This document shows positions 1-7,639 of a DNA stretch of 64,000 bases, piece by piece. The stretch is taken from NCBI GenBank assembly GCA_002440905.1, contig DJWA01000002.1, forward strand, positions 168,207 through 232,206, written 5' to 3'. A program made the position numbers and the translations under genes. Numbering within the stretch: the first letter of the stretch is position 1; each line of letters starts with the position of its first letter. The DNA comes from Candidatus Roizmanbacteria bacterium UBA6242. Lineage in GTDB: Bacteria > Patescibacteriota > Microgenomatia > UBA1406 > GWC2-37-13. The notes under the pieces are model-generated. The model was given only the letters and a program-made list of their open reading frames with translations, made no database searches and was not told the origin of the DNA.

Positions 1-23
1 ATCGTTTTATTGTATTTATTCAT
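1..23 (-). CDS. Possible start of a further leftward gene (partial, 7 codons)
   Basis: An ATG on the minus strand at 23-21 overlaps the TGA stop of the nfo gene as ATGA, the same 4-base overlap used between many co-transcribed genes here. The frame stays open to the window edge for seven codons. That is too short to identify a product; it could be chance. It is listed only because the overlap pattern is the local norm. Confidence 0.25.
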
Positions 24-853
24 TTTACAAGGGACTTCAGAATGTCCAGATTTTTTTTATCAGGTCCCTCACCATCAAACCCGGGAGTTTCGATGATGAA
101 AGGGTAATCTTTTGTTTTCGGGTGGTTCAGTAATATCCTAAATTCTTCAAGGCCTATTTCACCTTGACCAATGTTCTCGTGCCGGTCACGACCTGAATTT
201 AAAGGATCGCGACTGTCGTTGAAATGCCAGAGCTCAAGCTTCTCAATTCCTATGTATTTATCGAATTTGAGAAGCAATTCCTCGAGTTGCCGATCGCTTC
301 TTAAGTCATAACCGTTTGAAAAAAGGTGACAGGTATCCAAACATACTTTCACCCGGTTCGAACCAACATCTTTCACAATCTGTCCAATTTCTTCCAAAGT
401 CTGTCCAATTTTCCGATTGCCGGCATTTTCGATAAGAAATAGTGAATTAGAATTAGTTTTTTCCAGGATTTCCCCGATGTTTTTAGTAAGCGTTTGATAC
501 TTCTTTGGGGTCGCTTCTCCCTTATACGAACCCAAATGAACGATTGACCCTTTAACTCCCATTAAAGGAGCCAAGTTAAGCTCGTTTATGAGCGACTGCT
601 TTGAAAGGTGTCCGATCCGTCCATCGTCGGCAAGATTGACGAGGTAAGAGGCGTGGAAATATATAGGATCTATTCTTAAATTATTTTTACTTTCATTAAA
701 CAACTGAATTTGCATCTCGTCTAACTTGACAAAGTTCCACCCCCGCGGGGAGGAAGAGAAAATCTGAAGGCAGTTGCCTTTGATCGCATTAATCCTTTCA
801 ATAGCCTTATGATGACCTCCCGCAATTGATATATGGGCGCCCAGTTTTGTCAT
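20..853 (-). CDS. nfo: Endonuclease IV (AP endonuclease)
   Basis: Cleaves the DNA backbone 5' of abasic sites in base-excision repair, using a cluster of metal ions. The 277 residues match the usual family length and read as one TIM-barrel. Expected metal ligands are visible: H67, H107, E142 in LIENAG, D173 and H176 in LDTCH, H210, D223 and H225 in GRDRHE, and E255 in IIETP. The start ATG overlaps the stop of the NUDIX gene by 4 bases, so the two are probably co-transcribed leftward. A repair enzyme next to a NUDIX hydrolase is compatible with a joint role against damaged nucleotides, but that is inference. Confidence 0.95.
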   Translation of the reverse strand: MTKLGAHISIAGGHHKAIERINAIKGNCLQIFSSSPRGWNFVKLDEMQIQLFNESKNNLRIDPIYFHASYLVNLADDGRIGHLSKQSLINELNLAPLMGVKGSIVHLGSYKGEATPKKYQTLTKNIGEILEKTNSNSLFLIENAGNRKIGQTLEEIGQIVKDVGSNRVKVCLDTCHLFSNGYDLRSDRQLEELLLKFDKYIGIEKLELWHFNDSRDPLNSGRDRHENIGQGEIGLEEFRILLNHPKTKDYPFIIETPGFDGEGPDKKNLDILKSLVK

Positions 854-1251
854 AGTATTTGGTTGATTCTTTTTTTGATATTAATGGGAAATTCATAAGT
901 GTTAATTTGCTCTTTTTTGATCCAACGGAATTCTAGAAGCTTCTTCTCGAGTTTTACGTCAAAGTTCAAGGGATGACACAAAAAGTGTTGGGCATGGTAA
1001 TAAAAACCAGAACTTTCAAAAACATCCTCACCGATCCAGCGATCAACCTCGATATCTAAGTTAACCTCTTCTTTGACCTCGCGCTTGAGTCCGTCAAGAA
1101 TCGCCTCATCGGGTTCTATCTTACCTCCCGGTATGGTCCAAAGTCCGGCGTCTATATGTTCAGCCTCAGACTTCTTGACGATTAGAATCTCATTATTGTT
1201 GTTGACGATGAAAGCGCCAACTGCCAATACCACGTGATATTTTTTGAGCAT
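850..1251 (-). CDS. NUDIX hydrolase
   Basis: A 133-residue single-domain NUDIX protein that should hydrolyse a nucleoside diphosphate linked to some moiety; the substrate cannot be read from sequence. The NUDIX box lies at about residues 43-65: G43, E49, then R57-E58 and E61-E62, matching GX5EX7REUXEEXGU. It is the first gene of a leftward unit with nfo. A TATAAT at 1263-1258 ends 6 bases before the ATG, so the mRNA is predicted to start at or next to the start codon. MutT-like sanitation of oxidised dNTPs is possible given nfo beside it, but other NUDIX activities fit equally. Confidence 0.92.
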   Translation of the reverse strand: MLKKYHVVLAVGAFIVNNNNEILIVKKSEAEHIDAGLWTIPGGKIEPDEAILDGLKREVKEEVNLDIEVDRWIGEDVFESSGFYYHAQHFLCHPLNFDVKLEKKLLEFRWIKKEQINTYEFPINIKKRINQIL

Positions 1252-1257
1252 AAATAG

Positions 1258-1266
1258 ATTATATCA
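1258..1266 (-). promoter_or_regulatory. Extended -10 promoter of NUDIX-nfo, leaderless start
   Basis: On the minus strand TGATATAAT (1266-1258) is an extended -10 element. The predicted transcription start, about 7 bases downstream, coincides with the ATG at 1251, so the transcript should have no 5' leader. It diverges from the hrcA promoter 25 bases away. Confidence 0.7.
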
Positions 1267-1287
1267 ATTCAAAAGTTGCTTATCCCC

Positions 1288-1322
1288 TTGACAAATTAGC
1301 AGACATATTTTATGATTGCTAA
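1288..1322 (+). promoter_or_regulatory. hrcA promoter with overlapping CIRCE-like operator
   Basis: TTGACA at 1288-1293, a 17-base spacer and TATGAT at 1311-1316 form a near-consensus sigma70 promoter. An imperfect inverted repeat lies over the spacer and -10: TTAGCAGAC (1296-1304), 9 bases, GATTGCTAA (1314-1322). The known CIRCE operator is TTAGCACTC-N9-GAGTGCTAA, so spacing is exact and the outer six bases of each arm match. Known biology: HrcA binds CIRCE and represses chaperone operons. The placement would block RNA polymerase directly. The predicted transcription start falls on the hrcA ATG at 1324. Confidence 0.85.
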
Positions 1323-1323
1323 T

Positions 1324-2064
1324 ATGGAGGACTTAACTCAGAGACAGGTTGATATTTTGAAAGCAATTATACGAGAGTATTCCGAATCCGGTTTGCCGGT
1401 CGGTAGTGACATCCTAGAAAAAAAATATAAGCTGGGAGTGTCTCCGGCGACGATCCGGAATGAAATGGTCGAGTTAGCTAAAAAAGGCTACCTCAAAAAA
1501 AACCATTTTTCATCAGGCCGTATCCCGTCAGCCCGGGGCTTCAGGTTTTATATCAAGCACCTGATGAAACAGAAGGAATTGTCAACGACCGACGAAGTCG
1601 CCTACAAAAACAGCATTTGGGATGAGAGGGCGGAGTCCCATCGTTTGCTTTCACAGTCGGTTAAGGTTCTATCCCAGAAAACCGGTCTTTTATCATTGGT
1701 AACAACCAATTACGGCGATCTCTATTATGCCGGCGTCGCCAATCTGTTGACCGAACCCGAGTTTTTTGACCTTAATATGTCAAGAATCCTATTCGGCCGA
1801 CTCGATGAATATACCTTTTGGGACAGGATTTTAAACGAGTTTACGGAAATCGAGGATCAGGTTATGTGTATGTTGGGTGAAGAAGATTTTCACGATTCGG
1901 CGTTTGATAGCATGGCCTCGGTTTGGGGAGAATTTGAAGGTAACAAGATTAAGGGTATGGTCGGGGTTGTTGGTCCCAAAAGAATGTACTATGAGGAAAT
2001 TATTCCTCAAGTTAGATATTTTTCAAAACTAATAGAAGGTATTATCAAAGAGCAAGGGTTTTAA
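1324..2064 (+). CDS. hrcA: Heat-inducible transcription repressor HrcA (short form)
   Basis: Represses heat-shock genes by binding CIRCE operators. The N-terminal winged helix reads LTQRQVDILKAIIREY and continues to the SGRIPSARGFRFYI segment; the C-terminal GVVGPKRMYYEEIIPQV is the family's closing motif. At 246 residues it is much shorter than the usual 340 or so, with the central insert domain reduced. I choose ATG 1324: the upstream in-frame ATG at 1312 lies inside the -10 box (1311-1316), so it should not be on the mRNA. First gene of hrcA-grpE-dnaK-dnaJ-epmA-efp; grpE follows 3 bases after its stop. It is probably autoregulated. Confidence 0.93.
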   Translation: MEDLTQRQVDILKAIIREYSESGLPVGSDILEKKYKLGVSPATIRNEMVELAKKGYLKKNHFSSGRIPSARGFRFYIKHLMKQKELSTTDEVAYKNSIWDERAESHRLLSQSVKVLSQKTGLLSLVTTNYGDLYYAGVANLLTEPEFFDLNMSRILFGRLDEYTFWDRILNEFTEIEDQVMCMLGEEDFHDSAFDSMASVWGEFEGNKIKGMVGVVGPKRMYYEEIIPQVRYFSKLIEGIIKEQGF

Positions 2065-2067
2065 ACT

Positions 2068-2550
2068 ATGGACGACAAAAAGAAAAAATCGGAATCGAAA
2101 AAGCCTGTGGTTGAAAAAACAAATACTGAGGTTGAGGTTTTAAAAAAACAGGTTGAAGAATTTAAAAACAAATATTTGAGGGCACTTGCTGATTATCAAA
2201 ATCTGGAAAACCGGATAAAACAGGAGCGGGAATGGGTTGTTGGGAACGCCAACAGTAATTTGGTTTTGAAATTATTACCTTTTCTTGACAATCTTGACAA
2301 AGCCGAGGTGTTTATCAAGGATGAAGGGTTAAAGATTGCCAAGGCCCAGTTGGAAAAGGTTCTTATAGATTTGGGACTTGAGGAGATTGACGTACTCGGT
2401 AAGGAGTACGACCCCTACACCGCCGAGGTGATAGAGCTTGTCGGTGGAGATAAAGACAATATGGTTACCGAGGTTTTGAGAAAAGGTTACAGGATGGGTG
2501 AAAAAATATTAAGAGTTGCTCAGGTAAAAGTGAGCAAAAAAACCAGTTAA
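2068..2550 (+). CDS. grpE: Nucleotide exchange factor GrpE
   Basis: Releases ADP from DnaK so that the chaperone can cycle. The 160 residues show a charged N-terminal tail, a long coiled-coil helix from about residue 20 (EVLKKQVEEFKNKYLRALA), the conserved LPFLDNLDKA stretch, and the C-terminal beta domain ending GYRMGEKILRVAQVKV. It sits directly between hrcA and dnaK, the classic order in Gram-positive and many candidate-phyla genomes. No Shine-Dalgarno is seen before the ATG, so translation probably depends on coupling with hrcA, whose stop is 3 bases upstream. Confidence 0.95.
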   Translation: MDDKKKKSESKKPVVEKTNTEVEVLKKQVEEFKNKYLRALADYQNLENRIKQEREWVVGNANSNLVLKLLPFLDNLDKAEVFIKDEGLKIAKAQLEKVLIDLGLEEIDVLGKEYDPYTAEVIELVGGDKDNMVTEVLRKGYRMGEKILRVAQVKVSKKTS

Positions 2551-2568
2551 TAATTTAATCAAACAAAT

Positions 2569-4476
2569 ATGGCTAAAATAATCGGAATCGATCTAGGCAC
2601 CACCAATTCGTGTGTTGCCGTCATGGAGGGTGGAAAGCCCAAGGTTATACATTCAGCAGAAGGAAGAAACGTCATTCCATCTGTTGTCGATCCTGTTAAA
2701 AGGATTGTCGGAGACGTTGCCAAAAGGCAGATGGTTGTCAACCCTAAAAATACTATTTTTTCGATAAAAAGACTAGTGGGTCGTCGCTTTTCCGATCCAT
2801 CGGTTGATATGGATAAAAAATGGTTACCCTACACCATAAAAGCCGGCCGCGACGATATGGCTAACGTTGAAGTCAACGGTAAAACGTACACTCCCCAGGA
2901 AATATCAGCGATGATTCTCCAAAAAATTAAGGCGGATGCCGAGGCTTATCTTGGAGAAAAGGTAGACAAAGCTGTCATTACAGTTCCTGCCTATTTTGAC
3001 GATGCCCAGAGACAAGCAACGAAACAAGCCGGAGAAATCGCAGGACTTGAAGTTGTTCGTATCATTAACGAACCGACGGCCGCTTCTTTGGCTTACGGTT
3101 TGGATAGGAAACATGCCCATACAATTGCCGTATACGACCTAGGTGGAGGAACCTTTGACATTACCGTACTTGAACTGGGTGAAGGGGTTTTCCAGGTCAA
3201 AGCGACAAACGGAGATACCCATTTAGGCGGAGACGATTTTGACAAGGTTATTCTTGACCATATTGCCGAAGAGTTTAAGAAAGAAAACGGCATCGATCTT
3301 AAGAAAGATCCGCAAGCTCTTCAGCGACTGAGAGATGCTGCCGAAAAAGCTAAAATAGAGCTTTCGTCAAGTCTTGAGACAGAGATCAACCTCCCATTTG
3401 TAACCGTTCAGGATGGGCAACCATTGCACTTAGTTCAGAAGCTAAGCCGGGCAAAACTAGAATCGCTGGTCGGCTCGCTCGTTGACAAATCCTTCGAGTC
3501 GGTTAAAGCCTGTCTTAAAGACGCCAAGACCGAGACCTCAAAAATTGACGAAATTGTTATGGTCGGAGGTATGACAAGAATGCCATTGGTTGTCCAGAAG
3601 GTTAAAGATTTTTTCGGCAAAGAACCCAATAAATCAGTCAATCCAGATGAAGTCGTTGCGATTGGCGCGGCCGTTCAAGCAGGAGTCCTGACGGGCGAAA
3701 CCAAAGACGTTGTTTTGTTGGACGTCACGCCTTTGACTTTAGGTGTTGAGACTTTAGGTGGCGTTTTGACTCCGCTTATTAACAGAAACACGACTATTCC
3801 AACGACCAAGGCGGAAACATTCTCAACTGCCGGAGACAATCAAACACAGGTTGAGATTCATATTCTTCAGGGTGAACGTTCGATGGCGAAGGACAACAAG
3901 TCGTTGGGGCAATTTATTTTGGACGGCATTCCGCCGGCTCCTCGTGGTGTACCCCAGATAGAAGTGTCGTTTGATATAGATGCTTCTGGAATTCTTTCGG
4001 TTACAGCTAAAGATAAGGCAACCGGAAAATCCCAGGGGATTAAAATCACAGGCTCAACAGGCCTCAATAAAGAAGAAATTGAAAAGATGAAAGAGGAGGC
4101 TGAAAAAAATGCCGAGAAGGATAAGGAAGAGAAGGATAAGATCGAAGTTAAGAATAAAGCCGACAACATGATCTATGTCGCCGAAAAGTCCCTCAAGGAC
4201 GCTGGCGATAAGGCACCCAAAGACGTCAAAGAAAACGTCGAAAAGAAGATAAAGGAGCTTAAGGACACAATCGGTAAGGGGACAAAAGAAGAGATTGAAA
4301 CCAAGACTAAGGATTTGTCCGATGAATTAACAAAGATAGGCCAGGCCATGTACAACAAACAAGGTCAACCAAGTCAAGGACCCGGACCCGGACAACCAAC
4401 CCCTGACCAGAATCCCAAAGAGGATAAAAAAGAGGAAAAGAAAGACAAAGTTGAAGAGGGAGAAGTCGTCAACTAA
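2569..4476 (+). CDS. dnaK: Chaperone DnaK (Hsp70)
   Basis: ATP-driven chaperone that binds unfolded segments together with DnaJ and GrpE. The 635 residues give full length. The ATPase domain opens with [12 protein letters not shown] and includes [26 protein letters not shown] phosphate motif ([16 protein letters not shown]) and [14 protein letters not shown]. The linker [14 protein letters not shown] leads to the substrate domain and a lysine/glutamate-rich helical lid. The tail is Q/G/P-rich then acidic and ends EEGEVVN, unlike the EEVD of eukaryotic relatives. It is followed by a 10-bp hairpin before dnaJ. No SD is visible before the ATG (aaacaaatATG). Confidence 0.98.
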   Translation: MAKIIGIDLGTTNSCVAVMEGGKPKVIHSAEGRNVIPSVVDPVKRIVGDVAKRQMVVNPKNTIFSIKRLVGRRFSDPSVDMDKKWLPYTIKAGRDDMANVEVNGKTYTPQEISAMILQKIKADAEAYLGEKVDKAVITVPAYFDDAQRQATKQAGEIAGLEVVRIINEPTAASLAYGLDRKHAHTIAVYDLGGGTFDITVLELGEGVFQVKATNGDTHLGGDDFDKVILDHIAEEFKKENGIDLKKDPQALQRLRDAAEKAKIELSSSLETEINLPFVTVQDGQPLHLVQKLSRAKLESLVGSLVDKSFESVKACLKDAKTETSKIDEIVMVGGMTRMPLVVQKVKDFFGKEPNKSVNPDEVVAIGAAVQAGVLTGETKDVVLLDVTPLTLGVETLGGVLTPLINRNTTIPTTKAETFSTAGDNQTQVEIHILQGERSMAKDNKSLGQFILDGIPPAPRGVPQIEVSFDIDASGILSVTAKDKATGKSQGIKITGSTGLNKEEIEKMKEEAEKNAEKDKEEKDKIEVKNKADNMIYVAEKSLKDAGDKAPKDVKENVEKKIKELKDTIGKGTKEEIETKTKDLSDELTKIGQAMYNKQGQPSQGPGPGQPTPDQNPKEDKKEEKKDKVEEGEVVN

Positions 4477-4500
4477 AGAGAACTAAAAAATATTATAATT

Positions 4501-4523
4501 AGCCTGCCCTTTTAGGGCAGGCT
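4501..4523 (+). other. 10-bp perfect hairpin between dnaK and dnaJ
   Basis: AGCCTGCCCT (4501-4510), loop TTT, AGGGCAGGCT (4514-4523). The stem is perfect and GC-rich but is not followed by a T-run on the plus strand, so it does not look like a standard terminator. It may protect the dnaK mRNA 3' end, mark a processing site, or reduce the amount of dnaJ message. Confidence 0.6.
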
Positions 4524-4533
4524 GATTTAAATT

Positions 4534-5406
4534 ATGGCAGATTACTACGATTTACTTGGAGTTAAAAAAAATGCTAGCGATCAGGAAATAAAAACCGCCT
4601 ATCGTAAGCAGGCTTTGAAATGGCATCCGGACAGAAATAAAGCTGCCGGTGCCGCTGATAAATTCAAAGAAGTTAATAAGGCTTATGAAGTTCTGTCGAA
4701 TCCTCAAAAAAGACAGATGTACGATCAGTACGGCGAATCGGCGTTTAAGGGGGCGGCGGGTGGAGGTGCTCCAGGCGCGGGTGGACAGTATTATCAAGAT
4801 GGACCATTCAACGTTTATACCAACTTTGGAGGCCAAGGTAACCCTTTTGAAAATGTGGACTTCGGAGGATTTTCAGACCCTTTTGAAATTTTTGAACAGT
4901 TTTTTGGTTTCCAGTCGCCGTTTGGCGGACGAGCAGGGAGACGTCAACAGCGTGAAATCTATCAAATAACCCTCAACTTTGAGGAAGCCGTTCACGGAAT
5001 TGAGAAGGAGACAGTCATTAAGGGTTCGACAAAAAAAATAAGGATTCCGGCTGGAGTCAATGATGGGACAACTATCAGGTTTTCGGACTTTGACCTTCAG
5101 GTAAGGGTAAGACCCCATAAATATTTTAAAAGGGAAAACCAGGATATATATCTCGAGAAAGAGATCTCCTACCCAACAGCGGTTTTAGGAGGAGCTGTTG
5201 AAGTTGAGACAATAGATAAGCCTGTTATTTTAAAGATTCGGCCGGGGACGCAGTCGGGGACAACTGTAAGGTTACGTGGACAGGGAGTTCCCTTTCCAAA
5301 TTCGAATCGGACAGGAGATCAGTACGTAATCTTCAAAATCAGGGTACCCGAAAGGATTTCCCATAAAACCAAAAAACTTCTTGAAGAACTGAAGGAGGCG
5401 TTATAA
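4534..5406 (+). CDS. dnaJ: DnaJ-family co-chaperone lacking the zinc finger (type II, CbpA-like)
   Basis: Delivers substrates to DnaK and stimulates its ATPase through the J domain. The J domain spans about residues 1-70, with the HPD motif at 31-33. A G/F-rich linker (about 74-130) precedes the C-terminal substrate-binding domains. The central CXXCXGXG zinc-finger repeats of canonical DnaJ are absent; no cysteine pairs are seen at all. The 290 residues therefore fit a CbpA/Hsp40 type II architecture. The context dnaK-dnaJ suggests it is nonetheless the main partner here. Its stop overlaps the next ATG as TAATG, with an AAGGAGG just upstream within the coding end. Confidence 0.93.
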   Translation: MADYYDLLGVKKNASDQEIKTAYRKQALKWHPDRNKAAGAADKFKEVNKAYEVLSNPQKRQMYDQYGESAFKGAAGGGAPGAGGQYYQDGPFNVYTNFGGQGNPFENVDFGGFSDPFEIFEQFFGFQSPFGGRAGRRQQREIYQITLNFEEAVHGIEKETVIKGSTKKIRIPAGVNDGTTIRFSDFDLQVRVRPHKYFKRENQDIYLEKEISYPTAVLGGAVEVETIDKPVILKIRPGTQSGTTVRLRGQGVPFPNSNRTGDQYVIFKIRVPERISHKTKKLLEELKEAL

Positions 5407-6386
5407 TGCAAATAGAAACCAATATCCAGAATCTTTCCGCTTACAAAAAATATTTAACAGTCGATGAAGCGGTGCACGAATTTCTTAAAAACAAGGGTTA
5501 CCTCAATATCGACTTGCCAGTTTTGTCACCAACTCTTATTCCCGAATCATATCTTGAGGTATTTGAAACGGAATTCAAGTACTTTTCAACCAAAGAAAAG
5601 CTTTATTTGACACCCTCTCCAGAACTTTTCTTGAAGCGACTTTTGGCTTATGGGGTAGGGGATTGTTACTATTTGGGAAAGTCATTCAGAAACAGTGACC
5701 CGCCATCAACCCTTCATTCATTTGAATTTAAGATGCTCGAGTTCTATAAAATGGGCGCCACATATATGGATATCGCAAACGAAGTTTTGGAAATGCTCAA
5801 TTTTATAAACAAAAAAGTAAAAAATGAAAAACTAAATCTTTCCAAGTGGGAAAAATTGTCTATATCAGAAGCTTTCGATAAATATTCCGGGATTTCGGAG
5901 AGCGAGCTTTTTGACAAGAAACTATTTATTAATAAATCCAAAGAAAAAGGGTATCGGACTAGTGGGTTCACTTATGAGGATTTATGGAGCCAAATCTACT
6001 CTCAGGAAATTGAACCCCATTTGGGTAAAAATGGTCAACCTACGTTAATATACGATTACCCGAAGGAATTTGCCGCTTTAGCAAAACACAATGCCGATAA
6101 TAAAACTGCCCAGAGGTTTGAATTCTATATAAATGGTATTGAGCTCGGAGATTGTTATACAGAATTGACTGATTGGAAAGAACAAATGTCAAGATTTGAA
6201 GTAGAGGACAAAAGTAGAAAAAACTCTTTAAAAACTCCTCATCCGATTGACAAAGGAGTAATTGAGGCGTTAAAATATGGGCTTAAGGATTGCAGTGGCA
6301 TCGCCATAGGAATGGACAGGTTGGCGATGGTTTTTGCCGGAGTTACTTCGATTGACAAATTGAAGTTGATAAACATTACCAGTTAA
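5406..6386 (+). CDS. epmA: EF-P lysine ligase EpmA (PoxA/GenX, lysyl-tRNA-synthetase-like)
   Basis: A class II synthetase catalytic core without an anticodon-binding domain. In EpmA this activates (R)-beta-lysine and attaches it to a lysine of elongation factor P. Motif 2 region includes R95 (GKSFRNSDPP) and HSFEFKMLEFY; ELGDCYTELTD and motif 3 GIAIGMDRLAM (about 298-308) follow. The length of 326 is almost that of E. coli EpmA. The next gene is EF-P with a conserved target lysine, which strongly supports the call over a truncated LysRS. An AAGGAGG ahead of the ATG gives one of the few clear SD sites. EpmB, which makes beta-lysine, is not in this window. Confidence 0.88.
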   Translation: MQIETNIQNLSAYKKYLTVDEAVHEFLKNKGYLNIDLPVLSPTLIPESYLEVFETEFKYFSTKEKLYLTPSPELFLKRLLAYGVGDCYYLGKSFRNSDPPSTLHSFEFKMLEFYKMGATYMDIANEVLEMLNFINKKVKNEKLNLSKWEKLSISEAFDKYSGISESELFDKKLFINKSKEKGYRTSGFTYEDLWSQIYSQEIEPHLGKNGQPTLIYDYPKEFAALAKHNADNKTAQRFEFYINGIELGDCYTELTDWKEQMSRFEVEDKSRKNSLKTPHPIDKGVIEALKYGLKDCSGIAIGMDRLAMVFAGVTSIDKLKLINITS

Positions 6387-6415
6387 TTGCTCGAATTCGT
6401 CTGAATTCTTCGCAA
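6387..6415 (+). other. Hairpin in the epmA-efp gap
   Basis: GAATTC (6393-6398), loop GTCT, GAATTC (6403-6408), flanked by TTGC (6387-6390) and GCAA (6412-6415), which can extend the stem over a small internal loop. No T-run follows, so a terminator is unlikely. Function unknown. Confidence 0.4.
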
Positions 6416-6431
6416 TCATATTAATTTACAT

Positions 6432-6992
6432 ATGTACGCAAACGCGGGAAATCTCAAAAAAGGGGAATTCGTTAAACATTTAGGTGAAATTTGGCAAGTT
6501 CAGAGAGCGGACTTTTATTCACCTGGAAAGGGTTCGGCATTGATGAAATCCAGAATAAAAAACTTACTTACGGGAAAGACCCTTGATTATGCATATAAAT
6601 CGAACGAGAAAGTTGAGGTTTTGGACGTCTCTTCGGTCGAGATGCAATATCTTTACAAAGACAACGAAAGTCTTTATCTTATGGACGAAAGAACATATAA
6701 CCAATTCTCTATTCCTTTGACGGTTGTTGGTGATATAGCGAGATTTTTCAAAGAAGGCGAAAAAATGTACGTCTATCTTTATGACGAGAAACCTTTGACG
6801 ATCCGACCACCAATGAGCGTTAGACTTAAGGTTACCGAGGCCGAGGATGCGGCCAAGGGTGATACCGTGTCAGGTGCAAAGAAGGCAGTTATTGTCGAAA
6901 CGGGTGCAAAAGTGCTGGTACCGATTTTTGTAAAAATCGGCGAAACGATTTCAATAAATCCAGAGACAGCTGAATACACGGGTAGGGTATAA
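6432..6992 (+). CDS. efp: Elongation factor P
   Basis: Binds ribosomes stalled at polyproline and helps form the peptide bond. The 186 residues cover the KOW-like domain and two OB folds, the normal length. The loop that reaches the peptidyl-transferase centre reads SPGKGSA, with K33 in the position that is beta-lysylated in E. coli (K34). With EpmA next door, K33 is the expected modification site. The C-terminal signature region reads VETGAKVLVPIFVKIGETI. It closes the heat-shock operon by position, though 45 bases with a hairpin separate it from epmA. Confidence 0.96.
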   Translation: MYANAGNLKKGEFVKHLGEIWQVQRADFYSPGKGSALMKSRIKNLLTGKTLDYAYKSNEKVEVLDVSSVEMQYLYKDNESLYLMDERTYNQFSIPLTVVGDIARFFKEGEKMYVYLYDEKPLTIRPPMSVRLKVTEAEDAAKGDTVSGAKKAVIVETGAKVLVPIFVKIGETISINPETAEYTGRV

Positions 6993-6997
6993 AAGGG

Positions 6998-7003
6998 TAT
7001 AAT
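6998..7003 (+). promoter_or_regulatory. -10 box of the RodZ-like gene, leaderless start
   Basis: TATAAT ends 6 bases before the ATG at 7010, placing the predicted transcript start on the start codon. No good -35 is visible. It lies just after the efp stop. Confidence 0.6.
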
Positions 7004-7009
7004 TAAGTT

Positions 7010-7639
7010 ATGTTATCCGTTGGCGAAATTTTAAAGAGAGAAAGGCTCAATAAAGGGCTGACACTCGCTATAATCGAAAAACAGTTAAAGGTTAGGGAAA
7101 AATTCATAAAAGCAATCGAGGAAAACGATTGGGCATACTTCTCTTCCAAAATTTACATAATCGGAATCCTAAAAAACTACTCTAAAATCCTTGGACTTGA
7201 CCCCAAAAGAGTTTTAGCCTTTTTTCGAAGAGATTATGAAAAAAAGGAAGAGGTTAAGTTTAAGAAAAAAGTATCATCCTCCGACTTGACCTCCGGGTCC
7301 AAAAGGGTTTTCCGGTTCATAGTTTTAATAAGTGTTCTTATATTCATTGTTTACTTTGGTTATCAGCTCAGGCTTTACTTTCAACCGCCAAAACTCGAGA
7401 TAATATCGCCAAAAACTACATCATTCACAACCGAAAATAAAGTTAAAATTACAGGAAGAACAGACAAGGATGCGATTGTAACCGTTGTTAACCAAAGGCT
7501 TTATTTGAATGATGACGGCAAGTTTGTTTATGAATTTCCGTTAAAGGAAGGGACTAACAAGATTATTTTTGAATTGACTGGTGCCAACGGAAAAAAATCC
7601 GACGTAGAAAAAACTTTTTACAAGCAATCACCCAAGTAA
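7010..7639 (+). CDS. RodZ-like protein: cytoplasmic HTH, one membrane span, external domain
   Basis: An N-terminal Xre/RodZ-type helix-turn-helix (about residues 1-70, VGEILKRERLNKGLTLAIIEK) precedes a basic linker, one membrane span at about 101-119 and a beta-rich outer domain (about 125-205) resembling Ig-like or glucodextranase-B folds (LEIISPKTT, KVKITGRTDKDA, VTVVNQRLYLNDDGKF). RodZ links MreB to the wall machinery in rod-shaped cells; whether MreB occurs in this genome cannot be seen. At 209 residues it is compact. It converges on radA with a 12-base overlap of coding ends. A small membrane-bound regulator is the alternative. Confidence 0.8.
   Translation: MLSVGEILKRERLNKGLTLAIIEKQLKVREKFIKAIEENDWAYFSSKIYIIGILKNYSKILGLDPKRVLAFFRRDYEKKEEVKFKKKVSSSDLTSGSKRVFRFIVLISVLIFIVYFGYQLRLYFQPPKLEIISPKTTSFTTENKVKITGRTDKDAIVTVVNQRLYLNDDGKFVYEFPLKEGTNKIIFELTGANGKKSDVEKTFYKQSPK

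Noticed and set aside
1312..1323. HrcA start at ATG 1312
   Set aside because: This ATG is part of the -10 box and lies upstream of the predicted transcript start.
3093..4358. Long reverse-strand frames inside dnaK
   Set aside because: They are antisense shadows of dnaK codon bias, with low-complexity protein sequence and no motif.
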